The notes below the pieces were generated by a model. That model was not told the DNA's origin. It made no database searches and worked only from the letters and a program-made list of their open reading frames with translations. This document shows positions 7,247-20,126 of a DNA stretch of 34,998 nt, piece by piece. The position numbers and the translations under genes were made by a program. How positions within the stretch are numbered: the first letter of the stretch is position 1; each line of letters starts with the position of its first letter. Source of the stretch: Holophagales bacterium (GTDB lineage: Bacteria; Acidobacteriota; Thermoanaerobaculia; Multivoradales; Multivoraceae); assembly GCA_009837085.1 (NCBI GenBank), contig VXUF01000041.1:1-34998 (forward strand), written 5' to 3'.

Positions 7247-8953
7247 ATGACTCGTTCCCACAACGGGCTCGCGGCCATCGTCGCGCTTCTGCTGATCGCC
7301 CCGCTGCCCGCCGCCGCCCAGGACTTCGCCGAACTCCTGGAGATCCGCCGCGTCAAGGAGACGCTGGACCTGAACCAGGTGCCGGAGCCGGATCTTTCCC
7401 AGCTGCCCGCGGTCGACGCCCAGCGGCTCCGCGACTACAGGACGCTCACGGCCGGCGCCCTGCAACATGCCGCCGAGCCCCTGCAGGCGCAGTTGGCGGC
7501 GAACACCTTCGGTGATCTCTGCGCGCGCTACCTGCACTACGAGCTGCACGACGCGGCGGCGGTCTGCCTGGACCAGCTCAGGGAGCTGGCGCCCGCGGAC
7601 TTCCAGTGGGCCTACTTCAAACTGCTGTTGCAAATCGCTTCCGGAGACCTCGAAGGGGCGGTAGCAGCCGCTGAGGAGGCGCTGGCCATCCGGCCGGACG
7701 ATCCGTCGACGCTCATCCGCCTCGGCGAACTCCAGGTGGCTGCCGGCGACGTCGACGCTGCCGAAGCCGCCTACGAGGCCGCGATCGCGGCCTACCCGGA
7801 GAGCGCCACGGCCCGCGTCGGGCTGGGCTACATCGCCCTGGAGCGGGGCGACCCGGCCAAGGCGCTCCAGATCTTCCAGGAAGTCGCCGCGTCCCAGCCC
7901 GAAGGCAGTGAGGCGAATCACCACGTCGGTCTCGCCTACCGCGCCCTGGGCGACGCCGACCGGGCCGCCGAGGCGTGGCGGCTGAACCAGGACGTCCTGA
8001 TCCCGATGTACGACCCGCTGCTCGAACGGCTGCGGCCGCTCGAGGAGGACGTCACGCTGCCGCTCGACCGCGCCGTCGCCGCGGCCGCAAAGGGCGACCA
8101 CGAACGGGCCGTCATGCTGTACGAGGAGATCCTCGCAACGAACGAGGCAGACGACGAGGCTCACTTCCGGCTGGCCGGTTCACTGCTCGCTCTCGGCGAT
8201 GCCGGACGCGGCGAAGGCCATCTGCGCCGGGCAATCGCCCTCAGCCCTGAACACCCCGGGGCGCACTTCGCCCTGGCGATGCTGCTCGCTCGGGAGGGCC
8301 GCCGCACCGAAGGCGCCCAACACCTGGAGCGGGCGGTGGACCTGGCGCCGGAGAACCTCTCCTGGCGCCTGCAGCGGGCGCAGGTAAGGGCCTCCTCCGG
8401 CAACACCGCCGGCGCCGTCGAAGAACTCGAGCAGATAGTCGCCCAGGACCCCGGAATGGTCGAGGCGCGACGGATGCTCTCCGCCGTGCTGGTCGGCGCT
8501 GGCAGGACCGAAGAAGCCGCCGTCCAGTTGCAGGCCCTGGTCGCGCTAACGCCGGACGATCTGCAGGCGCGCTTCAACCTCGGACTCATGCTGTTCGAGA
8601 CCGGCCGCTACGCGGACGCGCGCCGAACTCTCGACGACACCCTCGGACGCTTCCCCGGCGACGTCGCCACGCGTCACCTGCTGGCGCGCCTGCTCGCGGT
8701 CAGCCCCGATGACGCGGTCCGGGACGGCGCGCGGGCCGTGGACCTTGCACAGAGCGTCGTCGACGAGCAGCCGGCGGTCGATCATCTCGAGACGCTGGCG
8801 ATGGCCCTGGCCGAGGCTGGCCGATTCGACGACGCGGTCTCCTGGCAGCAACGGGCGCTCGAACGGGAACGCCAGGCCGCCGGCGGCAACTCGCCGCAAC
8901 GGCTCGACCGGCTGGCGCTCTACCAGGCCCGCCAGCCGCTACGGGCACCCTGA
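7247..8953 (+). CDS. Secreted tetratricopeptide-repeat protein
   Basis: A 568-residue protein with an N-terminal signal peptide (hydrophobic core [17 protein letters not shown], cleavage probably after AAA, near residue 24) and an alpha-helical remainder built of TPR units. Clear repeats include [74 protein letters not shown] and [19 protein letters not shown]. It probably works in the periplasm or at the envelope as a protein-protein scaffold. Its TPR region resembles the C-terminal part of the CRTAC1/ASPIC protein at 13643-17884, so the two may belong to the same type of system (inference). It converges with the GYD gene with a 25-bp gap. The ribosome binding site is poor: the GGAG lies too close to the ATG. 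Confidence 0.85.
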   Translation: MTRSHNGLAAIVALLLIAPLPAAAQDFAELLEIRRVKETLDLNQVPEPDLSQLPAVDAQRLRDYRTLTAGALQHAAEPLQAQLAANTFGDLCARYLHYELHDAAAVCLDQLRELAPADFQWAYFKLLLQIASGDLEGAVAAAEEALAIRPDDPSTLIRLGELQVAAGDVDAAEAAYEAAIAAYPESATARVGLGYIALERGDPAKALQIFQEVAASQPEGSEANHHVGLAYRALGDADRAAEAWRLNQDVLIPMYDPLLERLRPLEEDVTLPLDRAVAAAAKGDHERAVMLYEEILATNEADDEAHFRLAGSLLALGDAGRGEGHLRRAIALSPEHPGAHFALAMLLAREGRRTEGAQHLERAVDLAPENLSWRLQRAQVRASSGNTAGAVEELEQIVAQDPGMVEARRMLSAVLVGAGRTEEAAVQLQALVALTPDDLQARFNLGLMLFETGRYADARRTLDDTLGRFPGDVATRHLLARLLAVSPDDAVRDGARAVDLAQSVVDEQPAVDHLETLAMALAEAGRFDDAVSWQQRALERERQAAGGNSPQRLDRLALYQARQPLRAP

Positions 8954-8978
8954 CGGCGCAGGAAGCTCCGGCTCGGGT

Positions 8979-9299
8979 TCAGGCGCCAGGCGCGCGGTAG
9001 GGCACGCTCTTCGCGACCGCGCCGTCGATCTCCTCCGGAGTCATCAGGACGCGCATCGTCACCTTGATGCCGCCGCCGGCGTTCAGGGTCATTGAGACCG
9101 CGACCGCGGTCTCGTTGTCCGGAAGGTCGACGATCATCAGCAGGTCGGCGCCACCGAACGCGTAGTAGATGGCCTCCACCGTGCCGCCTGCGCCCTCCAC
9201 GGTCTCGCTGAGCGCCTTCCGGCGACTGCTGCCGCCTTCCTGGATCAGGCCCTGGACGCCGGTGTGAGTGTAGTTCGCCTCGATCAGATACTTCGCCAC
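8979..9299 (-). CDS. GYD domain protein
   Basis: A 106-residue GYD-family protein that begins (M)AKYLIEANYT and contains VEAIYYAFGGADLLMIVDLPDN and TMRVLMTPEEID. Family members are small proteins of unknown function with a ferredoxin-like fold. The open frame can start as far up as 9362, but I choose the GTG at 9299: the family N-terminus begins exactly there, and a GGAG lies eight bases upstream. This gene therefore uses a normal Shine-Dalgarno start, unlike several neighbours. It is divergent from dnaE2, with 131 bp between them that hold the dnaE2 promoter. Confidence 0.8.
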   Translation of the reverse strand: MAKYLIEANYTHTGVQGLIQEGGSSRRKALSETVEGAGGTVEAIYYAFGGADLLMIVDLPDNETAVAVSMTLNAGGGIKVTMRVLMTPEEIDGAVAKSVPYRAPGA

Positions 9300-9395
9300 T
9301 TCCACTTCTCCTGTTGCTCGACGGCGTGAATCGGTTAGCGCCGTGCCGGGTTCGTTCTGCATGTTGCCACACGAGAACGGACGTGCCTCCCGATC

Positions 9396-9424
9396 TTGCC
9401 TTCCGTTACCGCCTGATTTACGCT
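9396..9424 (+). promoter_or_regulatory. Leaderless promoter of dnaE2
   Basis: TTGCCT at 9396-9401 and TACGCT at 9419-9424 are separated by exactly 17 bases, and six bases separate the -10 from the ATG at 9431. No Shine-Dalgarno site is present. The CTTAG-N5-CTAAG dyad of imuA is not repeated here, although the segment around 9411-9425 shares a CCTG/TTTACGC string with the imuA upstream region. Confidence 0.55.
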
Positions 9425-9430
9425 TGACGG

Positions 9431-12862
<3,432 letters not shown>

Positions 12863-12876
12863 GAAGCGAAGCAGCC

Positions 12877-12904
12877 TTGACAAGGAACTGATCCTTGCTA
12901 CGGT
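12877..12904 (+). promoter_or_regulatory. Promoter and operator of the vapBC-type module
   Basis: TTGACA at 12877-12882 and an extended -10 TGCTACGGT, whose TACGGT is at 12899-12904, have a 16-base spacer. Between them sits a perfect dyad CAAGGA-N5-TCCTTG (12881-12897). A regulator bound there would block RNA polymerase, which fits autoregulation by the AbrB-like antitoxin. The -10 ends six bases before the ATG at 12911, so the message is probably leaderless; the AAGGA just before the ATG is too close for normal use. Confidence 0.65.
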
Positions 12905-12910
12905 AAGGAA

Positions 12911-13207
12911 ATGAGCAAGGTCACGAGCAAACTCCAGTTGACGCTGCCGAAGGCGCTCGCCGTGCAGTACGGCATACAGCCCGGGGACGACGTGCGTTTC
13001 GAGGGCGCCGGCGAGGTGATACGTATGGTCCCCGAAGGCGCGGACCGCGCGCCTGCCGACCTGGATGCGGAGGCTCGACTGCGCCTCTTCGACGCGGCAA
13101 CGGCTCGCCAGGAGGCGCGTCAGGCCGGGCGACGCGCGCCCGACCAGGGCAGCCGGGGGTGGACACGGGAGGAACTCTACGAGCGTGGCCGCTCGCGTAC
13201 TGATTGA
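12911..13207 (+). CDS. AbrB/MazE-type antitoxin (VapB-like)
   Basis: A 98-residue protein with an N-terminal AbrB/SpoVT swapped-hairpin DNA-binding domain (SKVTSKLQLTLPKALAVQYG, then IQPGDDVRFEG) and a charged C-terminal half suited to wrapping a toxin. It overlaps the PIN-domain gene by 23 bases, the usual order of antitoxin before toxin. Its promoter carries a dyad between -35 and -10, consistent with autorepression. The C-terminus (WTREELYERGRSRTD) resembles the toxin-binding tails of VapB antitoxins. It directly follows dnaE2 with a 48-bp gap and may be a recent insertion, though I see no flanking repeats. Confidence 0.85.
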   Translation: MSKVTSKLQLTLPKALAVQYGIQPGDDVRFEGAGEVIRMVPEGADRAPADLDAEARLRLFDAATARQEARQAGRRAPDQGSRGWTREELYERGRSRTD

Positions 13208-13619
13208 CACGAACGTCCTCGTCTACCGCTACGACCATCGCTTCCCGAAGAAGCAGTCGACGGCTTCCGCGGTTCTGCGCGAGTACCTCCGAACCGGAGT
13301 CGCCCGCGTCCCGCACCAGGCGATCGTCGAGTTCGTCGCGGCGACAACGCGGGGACGACCCGGCCAACGACTGCTCGATCCGGCCGACGCTCGACGCGAG
13401 GCCGAAGAGATCATCGCCCAGTTCGACGTGATCTACCCCGACGATGCGGTGCTGCGCATGGCCCTGCGCGGGGCGGCGGCCTACGGCCTGTCCTGGTTCG
13501 ACGCGCACCTGTGGGCCTACGCCGAAGTCCACGGCCTGTCTGAACTCCTGTCCGAGGACTTTCAGCACGGCCGCATGTACGGGACGGTCACCGTACACGA
13601 TCCGTTCCGCGACGCCTGA
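13185..13619 (+). CDS. PIN-domain ribonuclease toxin (VapC-like)
   Basis: A 144-residue PIN-domain protein, probably a VapC-type endoribonuclease held inactive by the upstream antitoxin. The first acidic residue is Asp8 in VLIDTNVLVYRYD. A second acidic site is in QAIVEFVAATTRG, and the C-terminal cluster LSWFDAHLWAYAEVHGL, followed by LLSEDF, supplies the remaining Asp residues. The metal-binding set looks intact. GTG 13185 is chosen because the PIN fold starts immediately after it and a GGGAGGA lies at 13167-13173. The open frame extends further upstream but out of frame with the antitoxin's coding sense. VapC toxins cleave tRNA or rRNA; the target here is unknown. Confidence 0.85.
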   Translation: MAARVLIDTNVLVYRYDHRFPKKQSTASAVLREYLRTGVARVPHQAIVEFVAATTRGRPGQRLLDPADARREAEEIIAQFDVIYPDDAVLRMALRGAAAYGLSWFDAHLWAYAEVHGLSELLSEDFQHGRMYGTVTVHDPFRDA

Positions 13620-13642
13620 TCTTCCGGGACGATCTGGCGGCT

Positions 13643-16600
13643 CTACCGGCCGCGGACGGGAACCCCCTGCCGGTACTGCTCGAGCCTGCGGCTCAGCAGC
13701 TCGAGCAGCCGCTCCCGGTCGGGCGAGTCGTTTCGCGCGTCACCGACGATCTCGAGCGCCTTCGCCACTGTCCGCGCCGCCGTTTCGAAGTCGCCGGTCT
13801 CGGCCTGGGCGGCCGCCAGGGTTTCGAGCAGAGCCGGCTCGGCGCCACCAGTGACGGCGTTCAGTTCGAGCGCGATCAGGAGGGCGAGCTGGCCGTCGCG
13901 CCGGCCGGCGTCCGGATGGGTCGCCAGGGTCCAGGCGATGTCGTTGCCCCGCGCCAGGAGGTTCCGGTCCTCGACGTAGGCGCGACGCAGGTGTTCCGCG
14001 CCCTCGGCGGCGCCGGCCGGACCGCCGCGGATCAGGGCCAACCCGAGTTCGTGGAGCCCCGCGGCGTGATCAGGGTCGTGCGAGAGCAGCGCCCGGTAGT
14101 TCTCGATCGCCTCTTCCACGCGGCCCGCGGCGGCCGCGATCCGGGCCGCTCCGTAGAGCGCCTCCGTGTCCTGCGGTTCGACTTCGAGGATCGCCCGGTA
14201 GTGTCCCCAGGCGGCGCCGAGCTCGTCGCTGCGGACGGCGGCTTCCGCCAGGATCCGGTGCGCTTCGACGTGGCGCGGATCGAGCGTGACGACGGCCGCG
14301 AACTGCTCCATCGCCTCCCGCAGGCGCTCCGCCTTGCCGAGCAACTGGCCGTAGAGGTACCGCAGTTCCACGTCCCGCGGGTTCTCTTCGACCGCGCGGC
14401 CGAGCTCGCGGACCGCGTCGTCCGTGCGTCCCTCCCGGTCAAGCAACTCGGCAAGACGCACCCGGGCCGCCACGTCTCCCGGATCGGCCGCGAGCGCGGC
14501 CTCGGCCTGCGCCCGTACCGAGCCCGTGTCGCCGGCGTCGAGGAGGGCGTTCTGGTACGCCGCCCGCGCGGCCGGATCGTCGGGTTCGAGATCGAGGGCG
14601 GCACGGGCGTACCGGGCTGCGGCTTCGTTGTCCCCACGCCGGCCTTCGAGCACCGTCAGGCGCTGGAGCGACTTGAAGAGGCGGTCCCGCGCCCCCTGCC
14701 GCTCGAACGACGCTCTGGCGCCCTCGTCGAGACGCGCCTGCTCGACCTCCACCGAACGCCGCAGCAGGACCACGGACTCCTCGGGAAACCGCTCCTCGTA
14801 CCAGCGCGCGTGGCTCGCGAGCGACACCTCGTCCGGCGGCTCCGTGTACCACCGGCCTGGGAGCGGGACCGACGCGGCCCGCAGGTCGGAATCCCGCGCG
14901 TCGAGCAGTTCGAGGTCGGCAATCAGGTCACTGGCAGTGACGCCTCCCCGGTAGAGCACGGCGACCCGGCCCTCGCCATCGAGCAGCATGGAGAACGGCA
15001 GCGACAGCGGGAAGCGACGGTCGAACAGCGATCTCTTGACGATCTCGACCTTGTCCAGCGTCTCCCCGGTCGCCATGCCGTTCAGGAACGGGAAGCGGAT
15101 CTCGTCCATGAAGCTCCGCGCCGCCGCTTCGGTCGTGGTCGGCACGTCGCCCATGCCGTCCGTCGACAGCGCGGCGATCTCAAGACCCGCGGAACGGAGC
15201 GCATCCTCCTCGTTCGCCAGGTCCTGGAGTTCGAAACGGCAGGGAACGCACCAGCTCGCCCAGATGTTGACCAGCACCGGCCGGCCTTGACCCGCCTCGA
15301 CCGCGACCGGTTCCGAGGCGTCGAAAGATCGGAGCGTCAACGAAGGGGCCGGCGGACGCGGCGCCAGCACGACACGTGCGCCAGTGGTCGCCGCCGGCGG
15401 CTCCTGGGCACGCGGCATCAACGGTGTTTGCCTCGGCGGTCCCGGCACGGCCTCTGCGCCGCCGCTGCCCTGGACGATCCGGTAGCGGCCCCCGGCCTCG
15501 ACGCCGGAGAACGTCTCGCTGCCTCCCCCGGGCCAGCGGACGCTCACCGGACCCGAAACCTCGCTGTCACCGAGACCGAAGTGGAGCCAGCGGCTCGACT
15601 GCGAGAGGAAACCCTCGCCGGCGCGGACGGATCGGCGGAGGATGCCGGACGAGGTTGGGACTTCCACCCGCGCTCCGACCGCGTCCCGGTTCGTACCGGC
15701 GCCGTCTCCCTCCAGATGCAGGGCGACGAAGCGTCGCCCCGCCGGCAACTCATTCCGCATCAGCCGCAACCGTGGCGCGGTCCGGTTGCTGATCGCCACG
15801 TCCAGGTCGCCGTCGCCCTCCAGGTCGAGGAAACCGACGCCGCGGCCGTCGTCCGGGAAGTCCAGGCCGCTCACCGCCGACGCGTTGGCGAAGGCGCCGC
15901 CGGCTTCACCGGGGTTCAGAAAGACGCAGTTGCGCTCGTTGCCGCTGAACGAAAGGCCCTCGTCGAGCCGTTCGTGGAGCGCCCGAAGGGATTCGAGATA
16001 CGGCTCCAATGCGCGGTCATCCGGCGAGCCGTCATCCAGGACCTTGGGCGCGCGCGGCACGACCTGCCGCCAGAAGAAGCTTCACAGGTCGTCCGGGAGG
16101 GTCTGAGTCAGGTTGCCGTTGGCGACCACCAGGTCCTCCCAGCCGTCGTTGTTGATGTCGGCGAAGACGGACGACCAGGACCAGCGGCCCATCGTGACGT
16201 TGGCGTCCACGCTGCGATCATGGAAGCCGCCGCCCGAAGTACCCGCGAACAGCGAGTTGCCGCGCGCCATCCGCTGAACTTCCGCCAGCGGACCGGCGCG
16301 CTGCCGGTCGCGTTCGAACTTCCGCTGGTAGGTGATCCGGTTGCCGGCGGCGGAGAACATGTTGCCGACGTAGACATCCATCCGCCCGTCGCGGTTGTAG
16401 TCGGCCCAGCTCACCGACATGCCGGACGAGATGTCCTCGACGCCCGCCTCCCCGGCCACGTCGACGAAGCGACCGCCGTCGTTGCGGTACAGGTTGTTGC
16501 GGCCGTAGTCGTTCGCCACGTAGAGGTCCGCGTCGCCGTCGCCGTCGATGTCCTCCCAGGACGCGGCCAGGCTGAAACGGCGGTTGTTCACATCGAGTCC

Positions 16601-17884
16601 CGCCTCGACGGTCGCATCGACGAAGCGGAAGCCGCCGTCATTGCGCAGCAGCGCGTTGCGGCCGCCGTTGTTCGCGTCGTGGTACGGCACGGGACTGGCG
16701 ACGCCCCGCTCGTCGTAGGCACGCCGGTAGGCGCAGATGTAGAGATCGAGGTCGCCGTCGCCGTCGTAGTCCGCGGCCGACAGCGAGTTGCTGTCAGGGA
16801 TGTTGCCGGCGATGTGGCGAACGCGGGTAAAGCGGCCACTGCCGTCGTTCTCCAGCACCAGCACGGCGGGCCGGCTGGACAGGACGAGGTCCGGATCGCC
16901 GTCATTGTCCAGATCGACGAACAGCCCGGCGAGGGCCCGTTCCAGGTAGTCGACCGCGGCTTCGGCGGAGCGGTCGTCGAACGTGCCCTTCCGGTTCTGA
17001 ACATAGAGGCGGTTCGGCAGGCCGCCCTGCTCGGGAAGGAAGATGTCGTCCAGCCCGTCCCCGTTGACGTCGGCCACCGACACGCCCTGCCAGCCGGTCT
17101 TGTTGTAGCCCGCCGCCTTCGGGATCCGGTTGAGCCAGGCGTCGGGCGACTGCAGCAACTGGTCCTGGTAGCTCGGGTTGTGGCCGACGGCGGCTTCGGT
17201 GACGTCGACGAGAAGCGGGTCGCGGGGAGTCGACGTCTCTTCGTAGTCGGAAACCTCTACCCTCAGCAGCAACGGAACGCCGGCGCCGTCCGCGGGCAAC
17301 CTCCAGATGGTCGACCAGACGGCGTTCAACTGGCGGCTGCCGGCCGGCCCCGCGACCGAGGCCTCGAAGTGCGCAAGGGTCGTGAACCCGGCGGAGCCAG
17401 CGTCGACCGAGTAGAGCTTGAAGTCCGCCCGCGGCGGCCGGTCGCCGGCCAGCCGATCGGCGAGAGCGCCGAGTGCGCGCCTGAAGCCCTCGGCGCCGCG
17501 CCAGGCGACTTCCGCGTCACCCACGCTTCCGCTCTCGACGGTGAAGGCCGTGCCCCGGTAGCGCGCGGTCAACTCGCCGGGCACGAATCCCGGCGACTCG
17601 AAAGCCTGATCGACGACCGACGCGACGTCCCCTGACGGCACTGCATCGGGGCCATCCGCGGCAACGTCCGCGAGCCATGCCGCGACCCTTTTGAGCTGGG
17701 CCTCAGCCTGTTCGCTGAGCGCCTCGGTGTCCCAGCCGTCGGCCCGCGGATCGACCGCGGCGGCGAAGTTCTCGGTCTCGAAGGCAGGGGTGACTTCCGC
17801 CTGCCTGCTCTGCGCCAACGCCGCGGCCGGAGCGACCGCCACTGTGAGCACGAGGACGACTCGGAAGATCCGCACCGCCGACAC
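13643..17884 (-). CDS. CRTAC1/ASPIC-thioredoxin-TPR secreted protein, in-frame UGA
   Basis: One continuous frame of 1414 codons broken by a single UGA at codon 601 (16084-16082). Upstream part (17884-16082): signal peptide (VVLVLTVAVAPAAALAQ), a 250-residue unassigned region, then FG-GAP/VCBS repeats with Ca-binding DVNGDGLDD, DLDNDGDPD, DYDGDGDLD, DIDGDGDAD and DINNDGWED. Downstream part (to 13643): the end of the propeller (DLEGDGDLD), an ASPIC/UnbV domain (VRWPGGGSETFSGV), a TlpA-like thioredoxin domain with WASWCVPC (Cys879, Cys882), and many TPRs. Sequence reads smoothly across the UGA (LPDDL, UGA, SFFWRQVV), and the downstream part has no signal peptide or ribosome binding site of its own. 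I therefore treat it as one gene. If UGA is a true stop, these are two ORFs (16082-17884 and 13643-16060) and probably a broken gene. Confidence 0.7.
16054..16070 (-). promoter_or_regulatory. SECIS-like hairpin after the UGA
   Basis: Starting 12 bases after the UGA, the message can form a perfect 6-bp stem GCGGCA/UGCCGC closing a five-base loop GGUCG. The apical loop begins 18 bases after the UGA with G-G-U. In the E. coli fdhF SECIS the loop is AGGUCU in almost the same place. It meets the usual bacterial rule (G in the first two loop positions, loop 16-37 bases from UGA). The bulged U of fdhF is absent. Folding was done by eye. Confidence 0.5.
16082..16084 (-). other. In-frame UGA, candidate selenocysteine codon
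   Basis: The only stop codon in a frame otherwise open from 17884 to 13643. It falls inside a conserved-looking stretch between two propeller segments, not at a domain boundary. The following hairpin resembles a bacterial SECIS element. I cannot confirm from memory which residue homologues have here; Cys would support selenocysteine. Confidence 0.5.
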
Positions 17885-17903
17885 TCTAACGTTCCCGCTC
17901 TTC

Positions 17904-17909
17904 TATGAT
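17904..17909 (+). promoter_or_regulatory. -10 box of the molybdoenzyme gene, leaderless
   Basis: TATGAT ends six bases before the GTG at 17916. No Shine-Dalgarno site and no good -35 are visible. The 31-bp gap to the divergent CRTAC1-type gene means the two promoters must overlap. Confidence 0.5.
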
Positions 17910-17915
17910 CGGCTA

Positions 17916-20126
17916 GTGAGCCCCAGCCCGCGGACCCCCTTTGGCCTGGGGCAAACCAAGCCGCGCCACTACCTGGAAATGGCCAAGGTGGCCTGGCGGA
18001 ACCGGGACGAAGCGGGCTATGCATGGCGCATCCTGCGGGACGGCGTCTGCGACGGCTGCGCCCTGGGGACCTCGGGGCTGCGCGACTGGACGCTTGACGG
18101 CGTGCACCTGTGCATGGTCCGGCTCGATCTGCTGCGGCTGAACACGATGCCGGCCCTCGACCCGACGCTGCTCGCCGACGCCGGAGCCCTTGCCGCACGC
18201 GGCTCGACGGCCTTGCGCGGCCTGGGACGACTGGCGCACCCGATGCTGCGTCGGGCCGGCGAGCCGGGTTTCCGGCGCGTATCCTGGCCCGAGGCGATCG
18301 ACGTCGCCGCCACGGGGCTGGCCAGAGTCCGCGAACGCGACCCCACGCGCGCGGCCTTCTTTCTGACCTCGCGCGGCATTCCCAACGAGACCTACTACGT
18401 CGCGCAGAAAGCCGCGCGGTTCTTCGGCACCCCCCACGTCGACACGGCCGCACGCCTCTGCCACGCCGCGTCGACCATCGCGCTCAGGCGTGCCTTGGGG
18501 GTCGGCGCGGCCACGAACTCCTATCGCGACTGGCTCGATGCGGACCTGATCGTGTTCTTCGGCTCCAACGTGCCGAACAACCAGCCGGTCACCATCAAGT
18601 ACCTTCACTTCGCGCGCCGCCGCGGCACGGAGATCGCGGTAGTGAACCCCTACCGGGAACCCGGCCTCGACCGCTACTGGGTGCCATCGGTCCCCTCGAG
18701 CGCCCTGTTCGGCACCGACCTCGCCGAACACTGGTTCGCCGTGGATACGGGTGGCGATCTCGCCTTCCTCAACGGGACGATGAAGGCACTGCTCGACCGT
18801 CCGGGAGGGGTCGTTCGCGATTTCGTCGAACCCTCAACCGAGAACTTCGCCGAGGTCGAAACGGTCCTTCGCGACACCTCCTGGGAGACGATCGAGCGCT
18901 CCAGCGGCACTCCCCGCGCCGAGATGGAACGCTTCGCTGACCTTCTCCACTCCAGACCGAAGACGATCCTGGTCTGGTCGATGGGGCTGACCCAGCACCG
19001 TCACGGCGTCGACACCGTGCTGGCGCTCACCAACCTGGGCCTGATGCGCGGGCTTCCGGGCAAGGCCGGAGCCGGCCTTGTGCCGATTCGAGGCCACTCC
19101 GGAGTGCAAGGGGGTGCCGAGGTCGGCTGCACCCCGGAATCGGACACGGAGATCCTCGACCGCTGGGCGGACGCCTGGGGCTTCGAGCCGCCGCGCGGCC
19201 CCGGCCTGGCAGCCACCGGGCAGATCGAAGCGGCGGCGGCCGGTGCGATCGACGCGTGGTGGATCGTCGGCGGCAACTTCCTCGAGACGGCGCCGGAACC
19301 CGAACGCCAGAAGAGCGCCCTGCATCGGCCCGCGCTTCGCATTCACCAGGATGTCGTACTGAATACCGCGATGCTGGTTGAACCGAGCGACACCGTGCTG
19401 CTGCTGCCAGCCACGACGCGCTACGAGATCCCCGGCGGGGTCACCGAAACGACGACCGAGCGACGCATCGTCTACTCGCCCTCGATTCGCCACGACGGCG
19501 CCGAAAGCCGAAGGCTCGGCGAGTGCAGGCCGGAGTGGGAAGTGCTCTGTGAGGTCGTCTCCCGGGTGCGTCCCGATCCTCCCGGCGTCCTCGGTTTCGC
19601 CGGCACCGAGGCCATACGGACCGAGATCGCGGCTACCGTGCCCCGCTACGCCGGGATCGAGAACCTGAAGCGAAAGGGCGACCAGTTCCAGTGGGGCGGC
19701 GCCCAACTGTTCGAGGACGGGCGCTTCGCCACGCCATCCGGCCGCGCGAGGTTCCATGGGGTCGAACCGCCGGCGGATCGCGAGCTACTCGACGGTGAGC
19801 TCTTCCTCTCCACGCGACGTGGGCGACAGTTCAACTCGATGGTCCACGCCGGGCGGGATCCCCTGACCGGCCTCGAGCGCTCCGACCTGCTGATGAACGC
19901 GGAGGATGGGCGGGCACGCGGCATCGGGGCCGGCGAGCGGGTCGTCGTCTCGTCGCCGGTGTCGCGGATCGAGTTCGTCGCCCGCTTCGGGCAGATCAAG
20001 GCCGGCAACGTCGAAGCGCACTGGCCCGAATGCATGGAACTGCTGCCCTGGTCCCTGGACCCCGACTCCGGCGAGCCGGAGTATGGCGTCCGCGTCCGGG
20101 TCGAACGAACGGAAGCCCTGGCGTGA
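17916..20126 (+). CDS. YdeP-like molybdopterin oxidoreductase (FdhF-related)
   Basis: A 736-residue molybdenum-bis-MGD enzyme of the YdeP / 'oxidoreductase alpha (molybdopterin) subunit' group. Near the N-terminus VCDGCALG supplies Cys residues of a reduced Fe-S site. AARLCHAAST aligns with the Mo-ligand region of formate dehydrogenase H (RVUHGPSV), giving Cys182 where FdhF has selenocysteine. Later hallmarks are FFGSNVPNNQPVTIKYL, WSMGLTQHRHGVDTV and RGRQFNSMVHAGRDPLTG. The GTG at 17916 follows a TATGAT by six bases; upstream codons are antisense to the divergent CRTAC1-type gene. The gene ends in a GTGA overlap with fdhD, whose product delivers sulfur to such cofactors. The natural substrate is unknown; YdeP is linked to acid resistance in E. 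coli. Formate activity is not implied. Confidence 0.9.
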   Translation: MSPSPRTPFGLGQTKPRHYLEMAKVAWRNRDEAGYAWRILRDGVCDGCALGTSGLRDWTLDGVHLCMVRLDLLRLNTMPALDPTLLADAGALAARGSTALRGLGRLAHPMLRRAGEPGFRRVSWPEAIDVAATGLARVRERDPTRAAFFLTSRGIPNETYYVAQKAARFFGTPHVDTAARLCHAASTIALRRALGVGAATNSYRDWLDADLIVFFGSNVPNNQPVTIKYLHFARRRGTEIAVVNPYREPGLDRYWVPSVPSSALFGTDLAEHWFAVDTGGDLAFLNGTMKALLDRPGGVVRDFVEPSTENFAEVETVLRDTSWETIERSSGTPRAEMERFADLLHSRPKTILVWSMGLTQHRHGVDTVLALTNLGLMRGLPGKAGAGLVPIRGHSGVQGGAEVGCTPESDTEILDRWADAWGFEPPRGPGLAATGQIEAAAAGAIDAWWIVGGNFLETAPEPERQKSALHRPALRIHQDVVLNTAMLVEPSDTVLLLPATTRYEIPGGVTETTTERRIVYSPSIRHDGAESRRLGECRPEWEVLCEVVSRVRPDPPGVLGFAGTEAIRTEIAATVPRYAGIENLKRKGDQFQWGGAQLFEDGRFATPSGRARFHGVEPPADRELLDGELFLSTRRGRQFNSMVHAGRDPLTGLERSDLLMNAEDGRARGIGAGERVVVSSPVSRIEFVARFGQIKAGNVEAHWPECMELLPWSLDPDSGEPEYGVRVRVERTEALA

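Noticed and set aside
9300..9430. LexA-type box or RNA gene in the GYD-dnaE2 intergenic region
   Set aside because: No dyad like that at imuA and no cloverleaf or stable hairpin by eye; only the dnaE2 promoter is supported.
13916..17635. Plus-strand ORF of 1239 codons over the CRTAC1-type gene
   Set aside because: Antisense shadow; the minus strand carries signal peptide, propeller, thioredoxin and TPR motifs.
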